A stretch of 32,896 bases of DNA from the NCBI GenBank assembly GCA_000436035.1, contig FR893268.1, positions 161,264 through 194,159 of the forward strand. The letters run 5' to 3'. The notes beneath the pieces are model-generated. The model was not told where the DNA came from and did not search any database. It saw only the letters and a program-made list of their open reading frames with translations. This document shows, piece by piece, positions 16,355-24,650 of the stretch. How positions within the stretch are numbered: position 1 is the first letter of the stretch; every line of letters starts with the position of its first letter. This DNA is from Prevotella sp. CAG:732. Lineage in GTDB: Bacteria; Bacteroidota; Bacteroidia; Bacteroidales; Bacteroidaceae. The position numbers and the translations under genes were made by a program.

Positions 16355-16903
16355 TTAATTCTCATCAAAGTCCAGTCCTTCCGTGCGATCCTTGATATAA
16401 TAGTCGCTCAGCAAACCGACGAAGGTGGTGATTTCCTTGATGGCACGCTCTGTCTCTGGGGTGATAGGCTTCTTCTGCAATCTGAGCATCATCACGCCAT
16501 AGAGTGCATCAAGGCAAGTCTCTATCTCGTTCACGGTTTTATCGCCACGGTTTCTCAATTCCACGATAAAAGGCAACACCTTATAGTACTCGGCATTGTA
16601 GATAGGGAACTTGGTGCTCTGCAAAAGCATTCCGTGGAGGTCGATGACATCCTTGAGCAACACCTTATTAATATTCAGGTGACCAGACTCACGCTTTCCC
16701 TCCTCGTTCATCATTCGAATGAGATTGCCAAACCAGTCGATTTCCTCGTCCTTCTGTTCGTCAGTGAAGTTGAAACGATCGATATATTGCTTCTTGATGA
16801 CAGGGAGTGAGCAACCATAAGCACGGATGATGTCTTCCACCTGCCACATATACAACAAGTATTCTGCGATACTCTTCTTCTTTAATTCTTGCGCTACAAA
16901 CAT
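16355..16903 (-). CDS. DUF4924 family protein
   Basis: This 182-residue soluble, helix-rich protein begins MFVAQELKKKSIAEYLLYMWQVEDIIRA and contains ESGHLNINKVLLKDVIDLH and KVLPFIVELRNRG, the pattern of the Bacteroidota-specific DUF4924 family. No catalytic motif, signal peptide or membrane helix is seen. It lies 32 bases after the LysE-type gene and 99 bases before prfC on the same strand, so it may belong to either transcript. The function is unknown; co-occurrence with translation genes is not by itself evidence of a translational role. Confidence 0.8.
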   Translation of the reverse strand: MFVAQELKKKSIAEYLLYMWQVEDIIRAYGCSLPVIKKQYIDRFNFTDEQKDEEIDWFGNLIRMMNEEGKRESGHLNINKVLLKDVIDLHGMLLQSTKFPIYNAEYYKVLPFIVELRNRGDKTVNEIETCLDALYGVMMLRLQKKPITPETERAIKEITTFVGLLSDYYIKDRTEGLDFDEN

Positions 16904-16935
16904 TGATAATTAAGAATTAATAATTAATAATTTCT
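16904..16935. repeat. AT-rich spacer repeat
   Basis: TTGATAATTAAGAATTAATA and the bases after it make up the whole gap between the LysE-type gene and DUF4924. It closely resembles the spacer at 9559-9593. Confidence 0.45.
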
Positions 16936-17613
16936 CTAGAACTCTGGGAGATGATAAAGATTGAAAATCGTACCTATCAAGGCGATGACCGAGAAGATGA
17001 TAACCACGCTTCCTATTACCTTATTAATAATAAGGATGCCATTGGTATCAAACTTGCCTCTGATTTTATCAACCAACCAAGTAAGTCCGAACCACCAAAG
17101 CAAGGCTCCGAACACGATACTCAGATAGCCCACTCCCATCTCCAACGGCATGTCGGGCACAACAAATGCAAACTGTGCGAAGGTTGCCATAAAGAGGAAG
17201 ACGATAAGAGGATTGGAAAGGGTGACGAAGAATGCCGTGATGGCATTGTGCGTCAGCGACCCTTGCTTGTTGCTGCTCTGGTGCATATTCTTGGTAGGAT
17301 TGCTCTTGAAACAATAAATGCCAAAGGCAAGCAAGAGCAAGCCACCAAAGATCTGAAGATAGAACTTGTTCTGAGCATTGTTGACAAAATCCATCACAAA
17401 GCTCATTCCCAAACCCGTAAAGAGAGCATATACGATGTCGCTGCAAGCGGCACCGATACCTGTCACGAAACCATACCAACGCCCCTTGTTCAAAGTGCGC
17501 TGGATACACAAGATGCCTACAGGTCCCATAGGGGCAGAGGCGATAATACCTATGATAATTCCCTTGAATATAAAATCAAGAATATTTATCTCAATTGGAA
17601 ATGTTATACTCAT
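16936..17613 (-). CDS. LysE/RhtB-type amino-acid exporter
   Basis: This 225-residue integral membrane protein has about six helices and the family signature ASAPMGPVGILCIQRTLNKGRWYGFVTGIGAACSD within its first 70 residues (PMGP and GxxxG). The family exports amino acids or related metabolites; the substrate cannot be told from sequence. I start at ATG 17613 because the frame further upstream (to 17694) crosses a TATCTTTG promoter box and adds a basic, non-family segment. Gene order is exporter, DUF4924, then prfC. It is divergent from the ROK kinase, with roughly 160 bases between their starts. Confidence 0.85.
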   Translation of the reverse strand: MSITFPIEINILDFIFKGIIIGIIASAPMGPVGILCIQRTLNKGRWYGFVTGIGAACSDIVYALFTGLGMSFVMDFVNNAQNKFYLQIFGGLLLLAFGIYCFKSNPTKNMHQSSNKQGSLTHNAITAFFVTLSNPLIVFLFMATFAQFAFVVPDMPLEMGVGYLSIVFGALLWWFGLTWLVDKIRGKFDTNGILIINKVIGSVVIIFSVIALIGTIFNLYHLPEF

Positions 17614-17621
17614 ACAGAGCG

Positions 17622-17629
17622 CAAAGATA
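17622..17629 (-). promoter_or_regulatory. -7 box for the LysE-type exporter
   Basis: TATCTTTG on the minus strand ends 9 bases before the chosen ATG. It matches TAnnTTTG exactly, but no well-spaced TTTG lies upstream. It predicts a very short leader. Confidence 0.45.
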
Positions 17630-17699
17630 CAACTTTTTACCCATATCGAGTAATTTTTTGGCTTAAAACTTTGTTTTAGGTATTTTTTAACCATAAAAC

Positions 17700-17730
17700 T
17701 TTGCCATTTCCGAAGTTTTTCCTATCTTTG
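17700..17730 (+). promoter_or_regulatory. Promoter of the ROK kinase gene
   Basis: TTTG (17700-17703) and TATCTTTG (17723-17730) are separated by 19 bases, a textbook Bacteroidota sigma-70 promoter. The predicted start near 17734 gives a leader of about 39 bases. Confidence 0.75.
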
Positions 17731-17772
17731 TGCCAAAATCTAACAAATTTCTAACTAAATAAATAGCAAGAC

Positions 17773-18753
17773 ATGACAGAAAATGAATTGAAGCCGTATG
17801 TAATCGGTTTGGACCTCGGTGGTACCAACTCCGTTTTCGGCATCGTTGACTCACGGGGTGAGATCAAGGCTACTACTGCAATCAAAACTGGTGGTTATGA
17901 GAATGTAAATGACTATGTAAAGGCTTCCGTTGAGGCACTTCAGCCTATCGTTGATACCGTAGGTGGCATCAGCAAGATCAAGGCTATGGGTATCGGTGCT
18001 CCTAACGGCAATTACTATAACGGAACGATTGAGTTTGCTCCTAACTTGGCTTGGGCTCATGATGGCGTAGTGCCATTGGCAAAGATGTTCTCTGATGCTT
18101 TGGGTGGTCTGCCTGTAGCTTTGACCAATGATGCCAACGCTGCTGCCCTCGGTGAGATGACATACGGCGTGGCTCGTGGTATGAAAAACTTCATCGACGT
18201 GACCTTGGGTACTGGCGTAGGTTCTGGTATCGTCATCAATGGTCAGATGGTTTATGGTTGCGATGGTTTCGCAGGCGAGTTGGGTCACGTCATCATGGTA
18301 CGTGGCGAGGAAGGTCGTCCATGCGGTTGCGGTCGCAAGGGTTGTTTGGAGGCATATTGTTCAGCTACCGGTGTAGCTCGCACAGCTCGCGAGTTCCTTG
18401 AGAAGAGCGAGGAGCCATCTCTCCTCCGTGACATGAAGCCTGAGGACATCACTTCTTACGATGTAAGTGTGGCAGCTGGCAAGGGCGACGCCTTGGCTAA
18501 GCGTGTATATGACTTCACTGGCAAGATGCTCGGTGAGGCTTGCGCCGACTTCGCAGCATTCTCTTCTCCTGAGGCATTCGTCTTCTTCGGTGGTCTGACC
18601 AAGGCTGGCGACTTGTTGATGAAGCCTGTAAAGGAGGCTTACGACAAGAGCGTATTGAAGATTTTCAAGGGCAAGGCTAAATTCTTGGTTTCTACCCTCG
18701 ACGGAAGTTCCGCAGCCGTTCTCGGTGCTAGTGCCGTAGGTTGGGACTTGTAA
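17773..18753 (+). CDS. ROK-family sugar kinase (glucokinase-like)
   Basis: This 326-residue cytoplasmic kinase has the ATP-binding DLGGTNSVFG (14-23), the catalytic NDANAAALGE (Asp 120), the phosphate loop LGTGVGSGI, the ROK sugar-binding GELGH (His 172) and a zinc site CGCGRKGC (Cys 184, 186, 191). All catalytic residues are present. ROK kinases phosphorylate glucose, N-acetylglucosamine or N-acetylmannosamine, and specificity cannot be fixed here; glucokinase is the usual annotation in Bacteroidota. It stands alone, with a strong promoter upstream and an intrinsic terminator downstream. A possible link with cell-wall sugars from the ampG region is speculative. Confidence 0.92.
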   Translation: MTENELKPYVIGLDLGGTNSVFGIVDSRGEIKATTAIKTGGYENVNDYVKASVEALQPIVDTVGGISKIKAMGIGAPNGNYYNGTIEFAPNLAWAHDGVVPLAKMFSDALGGLPVALTNDANAAALGEMTYGVARGMKNFIDVTLGTGVGSGIVINGQMVYGCDGFAGELGHVIMVRGEEGRPCGCGRKGCLEAYCSATGVARTAREFLEKSEEPSLLRDMKPEDITSYDVSVAAGKGDALAKRVYDFTGKMLGEACADFAAFSSPEAFVFFGGLTKAGDLLMKPVKEAYDKSVLKIFKGKAKFLVSTLDGSSAAVLGASAVGWDL

Positions 18754-18784
18754 TTTCTGGAGGAAACATTTCATTTTAAATTGC

Positions 18785-18802
18785 TATATGAGTACTCATA
18801 TA
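18785..18802. repeat. Perfect 18-base palindrome
   Basis: TATATGAGTACTCATATA reads the same on both strands and lies between the ROK stop and its terminator. It could be a dimeric regulator site or an RNA stem; its role is unknown. Confidence 0.5.
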
Positions 18803-18824
18803 ATGATTTATATCTTACACATTT

Positions 18825-18856
18825 AAGGCTCTCGATTTCCCATCGAGAGCCTTTTT
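18825..18856 (+). terminator. Intrinsic terminator of the ROK kinase
   Basis: GGCTCTCGAT (18827-18836) pairs perfectly with ATCGAGAGCC (18842-18851), extended by two A-T pairs, and is followed by a run of T. Confidence 0.9.
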
Positions 18857-18887
18857 CGTATCAAAACTGCACTTTTTGTCGAAACTA

Positions 18888-18919
18888 TTTGCGCCTTTCT
18901 AGTTTTTTTCGTAATTTTG
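18888..18919 (+). promoter_or_regulatory. Promoter of the secreted EEP-family gene
   Basis: TTTG (18888-18891), 20 bases, then TAATTTTG (18912-18919). It predicts a start near 18923 and a leader of about 68 bases. Confidence 0.75.
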
Positions 18920-18990
18920 CACCCGACTTTATAAAAGATTGTATCTAACGAGTTATATTAGATTTAGTTTAAGATAAAAAGTGTATTAAG

Positions 18991-20160
18991 ATGACAACCA
19001 TCAATCATTTGTTGTCGATGTCGAAGCGCATCCTAGTTTTCTTAGCTTGCCTTGCCTTCTGCATCACCCTCTCTGCCCAAGGCACGCAGCCAGAGGCTGA
19101 CCGTTATATATCCAAGACCTTCAAGGTCTGTCCCTTTAATGTGGATGGATTGCCTAAGAAGTTCGGTTTCATCAATGTCAACCCAGACGGAAAGGGGGCA
19201 GAAGGAGCTAAGACTATCGGACAATACATCAACCAAAGTGACATAGACTTTTGGGGATTGAGTGAGGACTTCAACTACCACAATGACTTGGCTAATGAAA
19301 TCACCGATGGTAAGTATCAGATAGGCACCTATCGTGGCGGCATCAATTTGAATCAATTCAAACTGAATATGCAATTCGATACCGACGGTTTGAACTTCCT
19401 CAGCAAAACTCCCTACTCTTTTTCTGATGAGTCATGGGTAAAGTGGAACAAGTGCAACGGATGGGCAAACCATGGTAACGATGAAATGATCAGAAAAGGC
19501 TATCGCCATTATCTTGCCAACCTCGGTGATGACATTGAGATAGACTTCTACATCATGCACATGGATGCAGATACGGATGACAAAGATAATGAAGCACGTG
19601 CCGACCAATGGAAACAACTCTATAATGCCATCGTTACTAATACCAATGGGCGACCTATCATCGTGATGGGCGACACCAACTGTCGTTACACCCGTGATGA
19701 CCTCAGAGGACTTTTCATCGATCCTATCAACCAAGCAGGGAAATATGAAGTGAAGGATGCTTGGATAGAGCACTGCAAGAATGGCATCTACCCTACCCTC
19801 GGAAGCGATGCGCTCATGGTAGATCAACTTGGTTACAAAGAAGGCGAGATCGTCGATAAGGTACTCTACCTCAATCCTACGGATGGAGACTGTCACATCA
19901 AGGCACTTAACTTCAATGTTGATTCTGAGTTTACAGTCAGCGACCACCGTCCAGTTATCGTCACGATGGAGGTAATGAGCAAGTTCACCACTACTGGCAT
20001 TGAGAATGCCAACACCTCATCTCTCTTGGATAAAAAAACATCAGCAAACAAGAGTAGTGGCATCTATGATGCATCAAGCAGACAACTCACACAAATGGTG
20101 AAAGGCTTGAACATCATCAAGATGAGTGATGGCTCTGTGAAGAAAATCATCAAGAACTAA
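18991..20160 (+). CDS. Secreted endonuclease/exonuclease/phosphatase-family protein with sorting C-terminus
   Basis: This 389-residue protein has a signal peptide (hydrophobic LVFLACLAFCITLSAQ; ATG 19018 is an equally good start) and an EEP fold with its catalytic set intact: VCPFNVDGLP (Asn 50), GLSED (Glu 92), HMDAD (His 190, Asp 192), MGDTN (Asp 228, Asn 230) and VSDHRP (Asp 318, His 319). This family includes sphingomyelinases, nucleases and phosphatases; the substrate is not evident. The last 33 residues (GIYDASSRQ to SVKKIIKN) form a small beta-type domain almost identical to the end of the next gene's product and resembling type IX secretion sorting domains. It is followed after 96 bases by that gene. 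Confidence 0.85.
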   Translation: MTTINHLLSMSKRILVFLACLAFCITLSAQGTQPEADRYISKTFKVCPFNVDGLPKKFGFINVNPDGKGAEGAKTIGQYINQSDIDFWGLSEDFNYHNDLANEITDGKYQIGTYRGGINLNQFKLNMQFDTDGLNFLSKTPYSFSDESWVKWNKCNGWANHGNDEMIRKGYRHYLANLGDDIEIDFYIMHMDADTDDKDNEARADQWKQLYNAIVTNTNGRPIIVMGDTNCRYTRDDLRGLFIDPINQAGKYEVKDAWIEHCKNGIYPTLGSDALMVDQLGYKEGEIVDKVLYLNPTDGDCHIKALNFNVDSEFTVSDHRPVIVTMEVMSKFTTTGIENANTSSLLDKKTSANKSSGIYDASSRQLTQMVKGLNIIKMSDGSVKKIIKN

Positions 20161-20256
20161 AGTAAGGAAATACATTAAACAATAATACATATACTACGAT
20201 ATTTACGAATAAGTAACATATCAACTATATTCAATAACTTTTAAGTAAAAGTAAAA

Positions 20257-21156
20257 ATGAAGACAATGAAAATGATGGCAAATATTGCTAAAGGTTTGAT
20301 GCTCGCTGCTTTCATGGCAGTCGGCACAACAACAGTTAACGCTCAGGAACAATCAGCAACCTACACTCCAGCTGACGCTAACGACTGGTGGATGGGCGAG
20401 GATGTTAGCAAATTAAAAGAGGCTTACCTCTACAATGTAGGTGCTCAAATTTTTGCTACAAACAACACTCCATCTGAGACAGACATCAAAAATGCAAATC
20501 TTTGGACTATTGGTAGCGGAAATACCTTCACAAACAAAGAGACTGGAAATGTTTTGCATTTGCATTCTGTTTGGAGCTTGGGTGTTACATGGACTGCAAG
20601 TATCTCAAACGATGATGCCACATCATTCAGCTTAGAAAACGGCACAAGCACAAACAAAGGCTTTGCTTATCGTTTAGCAAACAAGGAAGGAATAAATACA
20701 CGTTACTTTAACATTGATGGTAACATATACTCTCCCGCAAAAAAACAAAGTACTTACAACGACTGGCTTTTCATCTCTCAAAAACAGAAGGATGCTTATG
20801 TGGAATACAAAAACTCATTCAATGAGGTAGATAGCTACCTAACAAATGAGAAGGTAGAAAAGGAAGAAAGCTTGCTCGCCAAGATCAAGGAAGTTTTGAC
20901 TACAGTTTCTAACGTTGGTCACTCTTTCTCCACCTATGCTGGAGAAGATGGAGACAAGGTAAAACTCACCGGCATCCTTGAAGAGATCAAGAACTTCTTG
21001 AACACTCCAACCGGTATTGAGACTATCAAGCCAACAACAGGCAAAGCTAAGGCAGAAACTATCTACGATGTAAATGGCGTTCGCCAGAACAACCTCACCA
21101 AGGGTATCAACATCGTAAAGATGAGCGATGGTACTACTAAGAAGATTATCAAGTAA
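20257..21156 (+). CDS. Secreted protein of unknown function with same sorting C-terminus
   Basis: The 299-residue product has a signal peptide (GLMLAAFMAVGTTTVNAQ, cleavage after NAQ). Residues 35-190 form a beta-rich region (YLYNVGAQIFATNNT, NLWTIGSGNTF, GNVLHLHS) reminiscent of lectin-like beta-trefoil segments, but I cannot name a family. A helical segment (residues 190-250) and the C-terminal domain TIYDVNGVRQNNLTKGINIV, KMSDGTTKKIIK follow. Its end matches that of the upstream EEP protein nearly residue for residue, so both probably use the same export or surface-attachment route. No promoter is obvious in the gap, and an intrinsic terminator follows, consistent with a two-gene operon. 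Codon use is more AT-rich than in neighbouring housekeeping genes. Confidence 0.8.
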   Translation: MKTMKMMANIAKGLMLAAFMAVGTTTVNAQEQSATYTPADANDWWMGEDVSKLKEAYLYNVGAQIFATNNTPSETDIKNANLWTIGSGNTFTNKETGNVLHLHSVWSLGVTWTASISNDDATSFSLENGTSTNKGFAYRLANKEGINTRYFNIDGNIYSPAKKQSTYNDWLFISQKQKDAYVEYKNSFNEVDSYLTNEKVEKEESLLAKIKEVLTTVSNVGHSFSTYAGEDGDKVKLTGILEEIKNFLNTPTGIETIKPTTGKAKAETIYDVNGVRQNNLTKGINIVKMSDGTTKKIIK

Positions 21157-21180
21157 TCAGAAACAGATACCAACATACAA

Positions 21181-21218
21181 AAACGGAAGTCGAGCAAATC
21201 GCTTGACTTCCGTTTTTT
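21181..21218 (+). terminator. Intrinsic terminator after the two secreted-protein genes
   Basis: AACGGAAGTCGAGC pairs with GCTTGACTTCCGTT (one G-T pair) around a 6-base loop and is followed by six T. It ends the plus-strand operon. Confidence 0.9.
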
Positions 21219-21223
21219 ATGTT

Positions 21224-21349
21224 TATGATACTAACCTATAATAGGTATCATACTTAGCTATCATAAGTATCATACTCAGCAATCCTAACTATGATACTTA
21301 GCTATTATAACTATGATAGTTAGCTAATCATCTAAACATGATAGTTAGC
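21224..21349. repeat. Six tandem ~22-base repeats reaching into the end of trpG
   Basis: Consensus TATSATASTTAGCTATNATAAS. Units begin at 21224, 21246, 21268, 21290, 21312 (exact 22-base period) and 21337 (25). The last unit overlaps the final codons of trpG (21332-21349), encoding ANYHV. In most units the left part resembles the inverted right part (TATGATAG versus CTATCATA), so each can fold weakly. Confidence 0.7.
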
Positions 21350-21934
21350 AGGTTGACCTTGTGGAGCATTCTCCCCAAACAGCCAGTTCTTGACTATCGT
21401 CTTGCCCTCTGGAGTCAAGACACTCTCTGGATGGAACTGGATGCCATGGATGTCATAATGCTTGTGGCGCAATCCCATGATGCAACCATCATCGCTCACT
21501 GCCGTCACATCCAAGCACTCTGGGAAACCAGCCCTATCAACCACCCAAGAATGATAACGACCTATCTCAATACGCTTAGGCATACCGGCAAATATAGGGT
21601 CATTGCCAAACTGCGTACAAGGAGTAGCCACTCCATGATACACCTCAGAGAGGTTGGTCAACTTAGCACCGAACGCCTCTCCTATCGCTTGATGCCCCAA
21701 GCAAACGCCGAGCATTGGTTTTCTGCCAGCGTATGTCTTGATGACATCCATCAAAAGCCCTGCTTCCGATGGAATGCCAGGACCTGGACTCAATATAATC
21801 TTGTCGAATCTATCTAGTTCTCGCAACTGAAACTGGTCGTTGCGATACACCGTCACCTCGACACCGAGTTCCTTCACCAAATGAGCCAAGTTGTAGGTGA
21901 AGCTATCGTAATTATCTATGATTACTACTTTCAT
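21332..21934 (-). CDS. trpG: Anthranilate synthase component II (glutamine amidotransferase)
   Basis: This 200-residue class I amidotransferase supplies ammonia to TrpE. It shows IIDNYDSFTYNL at the N-terminus, the oxyanion loop SPGPGIP, the nucleophile GVCLGHQAIGE (Cys 79 region) and the catalytic GIQFHPES. It begins one base after the trpE stop, so translation of the two subunits is coupled. It is the last gene of the trp operon. The final residues (PANYHV) are encoded inside a tandem repeat array and lie beyond the family's conserved core, so the repeat seems to have replaced the original end. No terminator hairpin with a T-run was seen directly downstream on this strand. Confidence 0.95.
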   Translation of the reverse strand: MKVVIIDNYDSFTYNLAHLVKELGVEVTVYRNDQFQLRELDRFDKIILSPGPGIPSEAGLLMDVIKTYAGRKPMLGVCLGHQAIGEAFGAKLTNLSEVYHGVATPCTQFGNDPIFAGMPKRIEIGRYHSWVVDRAGFPECLDVTAVSDDGCIMGLRHKHYDIHGIQFHPESVLTPEGKTIVKNWLFGENAPQGQPANYHV

Positions 21935-21935
21935 A

Positions 21936-23420
21936 TTACAAATTTTCTGCTATGTGAATCGCCTTGGTCAAGGCACCCAACTTGTTATTACACTCCTCCA
22001 ACTCATACTGGTCGTTGCTCTTTGCCACCACGCCACTACCAGCCTGAAACCAGAGTTCTCCATTACGACTGATAAAGGTACGGATGACAATCGCCTGGTT
22101 GAGGTCGCCATTGAGACCGATGAAACCGATGCAACCACCGTATGCACCACGGTTGTGTGGCTCCAACTCTGAGATAATCTGCATGGCACGCACCTTAGGC
22201 GCACCACTCAAAGTACCAGCTGGGAAGGTATCGATAAACTCCTTGATATGGTCGGCACCCTCATCGAGCGTACCACTTACACGGCTCACCAAGTGGATGA
22301 CATGGCTATAGAACTGCATGTCCTTATAGAAATCCACCTTCACACCATGGCAGTTGCGGCTCAAGTCGTTACGAGCCAAATCCACCAACATCACGTGCTC
22401 GGCATTCTCCTTTGGGTCGTTGCGCAAGAACTCAGCCGCCTTGCGGTCTTGTTCCATATCGCCAGTACGTTTGGTAGTTCCTGCGATAGGGTCGATAAAC
22501 GCCTTGTTGCCCACGATGCGGTTGTGGGTCTCAGGAGAAGAACCGAAGATACGGAAACCTCCGAAGTCGAAATAGAAGAGATAAGGACTTGGGTTGATGC
22601 TTCTCAAAGCACGATAGAGTTTGAAGTCATCGCCCTCATACTTCTGTACGAAGCGGCGGCTCACCACAATCTGAAAGACATCGCCACGCAAGCAGTGCTG
22701 GATGCAGCGACGGATGTTCGCCTTGTGTTCCTCATCGGTCAAGGTAGAGGTGGTTTCGCCTACAGGGTGGAAGTCGTATGGCTTCACATTCGCCTTGTTG
22801 ACAGCCTTCAGTAAGGCGTCGATCTCGAGTGAAGAGTGAAGAGTGGAGAGTGAGGAATTCTCTTGCTTTGCCTCTTCTGACTTTTCCTCTTCATTTGCCT
22901 CATTAAGGACGATCAGCTCCATCGTATTGTTGAAATGGTCGAAGACGATGATGTCCTTATACATGATATAATAGATGTCAGGGGCATCGTTCTTCTCCAT
23001 TGTGGTATCCTTGACAGGGATGTTTTCAAAATATCTCACCGCATTGAAGGTGGTGAAACCATAGAGACCACAGAAGTCCTTGCCTTCCCCCTCTACATGG
23101 AACGACTGGATGAAGTCGTTGATGGCTTTCGAGATGGCGAGCTTGCACTCCTCGCCCTTGCCCTCACCGAAGGCAGGCAGTTCCTGCTTCTCCACCTTGC
23201 CATCAGGATAAGTGGCAGTTACGATGCCATGACCTACGGCAATGCTGGCAATCGGATGCACACCGATGAAAGAACGAGAGTTGTCGGAACCATGATAGTC
23301 GCTACTCTCCATCAAAGCCGACTGGGGATAAATATCTCGCAGTCGCATATAGACTCCCACCGGCGTATAGAGGTCGGCGAGAATCTTGCGAGTTACAGTC
23401 TTATAATTATATTGTGCCAT
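21936..23420 (-). CDS. trpE: Anthranilate synthase component I
   Basis: This 494-residue chorismate-using enzyme makes anthranilate with TrpG. Conserved C-terminal motifs are present: DVFQIVVSRRF, SPSPYLF-like NPSPYLFYFDFGGF, GSSPETH, PIAGTTKRTG, DLARNDL, and TFPAGTLSGAPKVRAMQII. The N-terminal part carries the feedback-type ALMESSDYHG motif expected of tryptophan-inhibited enzymes. Residues about 175-200 form a low-complexity acidic/serine insert (EEEKSEEAKQ, then SLSTLHSSLE) encoded partly by GTGAAGAGTG-type repeat DNA at 22829-22853. It follows trpB after 30 AT-rich bases and overlaps nothing. The insert lies between the N- and C-terminal domains and should be tolerated. Confidence 0.96.
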   Translation of the reverse strand: MAQYNYKTVTRKILADLYTPVGVYMRLRDIYPQSALMESSDYHGSDNSRSFIGVHPIASIAVGHGIVTATYPDGKVEKQELPAFGEGKGEECKLAISKAINDFIQSFHVEGEGKDFCGLYGFTTFNAVRYFENIPVKDTTMEKNDAPDIYYIMYKDIIVFDHFNNTMELIVLNEANEEEKSEEAKQENSSLSTLHSSLEIDALLKAVNKANVKPYDFHPVGETTSTLTDEEHKANIRRCIQHCLRGDVFQIVVSRRFVQKYEGDDFKLYRALRSINPSPYLFYFDFGGFRIFGSSPETHNRIVGNKAFIDPIAGTTKRTGDMEQDRKAAEFLRNDPKENAEHVMLVDLARNDLSRNCHGVKVDFYKDMQFYSHVIHLVSRVSGTLDEGADHIKEFIDTFPAGTLSGAPKVRAMQIISELEPHNRGAYGGCIGFIGLNGDLNQAIVIRTFISRNGELWFQAGSGVVAKSNDQYELEECNNKLGALTKAIHIAENL

Positions 23421-23450
23421 AATTATAAATTATTCATTATAAATTATACA
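23421..23450. repeat. AT-rich spacer repeat between trpB and trpE
   Basis: AATTATAAATTATTCATTAT and the bases after it fill the whole gap; they are related to the other AT spacers of the window. Confidence 0.4.
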
Positions 23451-24650
23451 TTAGAAGTTGCCATACTCCTTAGCCATTGCCTTGTTGCTGAGATAAGTTT
23501 CTACGTCCTTATCACCACGACCACTGACGGTCAAGACCACGACATCGTCCTTCTTGAACTTCATCTTATTCAAGGCTGCCACGGCATGGGCACTCTCGAT
23601 GGCAGGGATGATACCCTCCATACGTGTCAACTCATATCCGGCATAGATTGCCTCATCGTCCTTGATGGCAAGTACATGGCTGCGACCACGGGTTGCCAAG
23701 TCGGCGTGCATCGGACCGATACCAGGATAGTCGAGACCGGCACTGATGGTGAAGGCTTCCTTGATCTGACCATCATCGGTCTGCATCACGAGGGTGCGTG
23801 CTCCGTGGATGATACCCTCGGTACCGCAGTGCATGGTAGCAGCGGTATAGTCAGTGTCGATGCCATGACCAGCAGCCTCGGCGAGGTAAATCTGCACCCG
23901 CTCATCATCAATATAATGATAGATGGTACCAGCGGCATTACTTCCACCGCCCACACAAGCGACGAGATAATCTGGATAATCACGACCTATCTTCTCCTGC
24001 AATTGCCATTTGATTTCCTCGGAGATAACACTCTGCATCTTTGCAACGATGTCAGGATAAGGATGAGGTCCCATCGTACTACCTACAATATAAAAAGTAT
24101 CTTGTGGATGGCAGCACCAGTCACGGATCGCCTCTGAACAAGCATCACTCAAAGTCATGTTACCCGTACGAACTGGATGCACCTTAGCTCCCAACATCTT
24201 CATGCGCTCCACATTGGTATGCTGACGCTCCACATCGGTAGCACCCATGAAAATCTCACACTCCATGTCCATCAAGGCACAGACCGTAGCAGTTGCCACA
24301 CCATGCTGACCGGCGCCCGTCTCAGCGATGATGCGAGTCTTGCCCATCTTCTTCGCCATCAGAATCTGACCGATGGTATTATTGATCTTGTGCGCACCGG
24401 TATGGTTCAAGTCCTCACGCTTCAGATACAACTGGCATCCGTACTTCTCGCTCATGCGCTTGGCATAATAGAGAGGTGAAGGGCGACCCACATAGTCTTT
24501 CAAGAGAGCATGATACTCTTTCTTGAACTCCTCGCTCTCGATGATAGGCTTGTAAGCCTGCTGGAGTTCTGTCACACACTTATATAATATCTCAGGAACA
24601 TAAGCTCCTCCGAATTTTCCGAAAAATCCTTTATCGTCAACTTGATACAT
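23451..24650 (-). CDS. trpB: Tryptophan synthase beta subunit
   Basis: This 399-residue PLP enzyme joins indole and serine. The PLP lysine is in NHTGAHKINN, the phosphate-binding loop is GGGSNAAG, and EGIIPAIESAHAV and GRGDKD are conserved. The N-terminus (GKFGGAYVPEIL) is that of TrpB1, which partners with TrpA. It lies 94 bases after trpA in an operon ordered D-C-F-A-B-E-G. In the order I recall for Bacteroides (B-E-G-D-C-F-A) trpB comes first, so the present arrangement is a rotation. The gene has no obvious promoter of its own in the preceding gap. Confidence 0.97.
   Translation of the reverse strand: MYQVDDKGFFGKFGGAYVPEILYKCVTELQQAYKPIIESEEFKKEYHALLKDYVGRPSPLYYAKRMSEKYGCQLYLKREDLNHTGAHKINNTIGQILMAKKMGKTRIIAETGAGQHGVATATVCALMDMECEIFMGATDVERQHTNVERMKMLGAKVHPVRTGNMTLSDACSEAIRDWCCHPQDTFYIVGSTMGPHPYPDIVAKMQSVISEEIKWQLQEKIGRDYPDYLVACVGGGSNAAGTIYHYIDDERVQIYLAEAAGHGIDTDYTAATMHCGTEGIIHGARTLVMQTDDGQIKEAFTISAGLDYPGIGPMHADLATRGRSHVLAIKDDEAIYAGYELTRMEGIIPAIESAHAVAALNKMKFKKDDVVVLTVSGRGDKDVETYLSNKAMAKEYGNF

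Noticed and set aside
17614..17694. N-terminal extension of the LysE-type gene to 17694
   Set aside because: The stretch contains a TATCTTTG promoter box and encodes a basic segment absent from the family.
21224..21349. CRISPR array
   Set aside because: The units are directly adjacent with no unique spacers and there are no cas genes; it is a simple tandem repeat.
22935..24137. 400-residue open frame on the plus strand opposite trpE and trpB
   Set aside because: It runs antisense to two well-conserved enzymes, has low-complexity His/Leu/Arg-rich composition and no recognisable domain.
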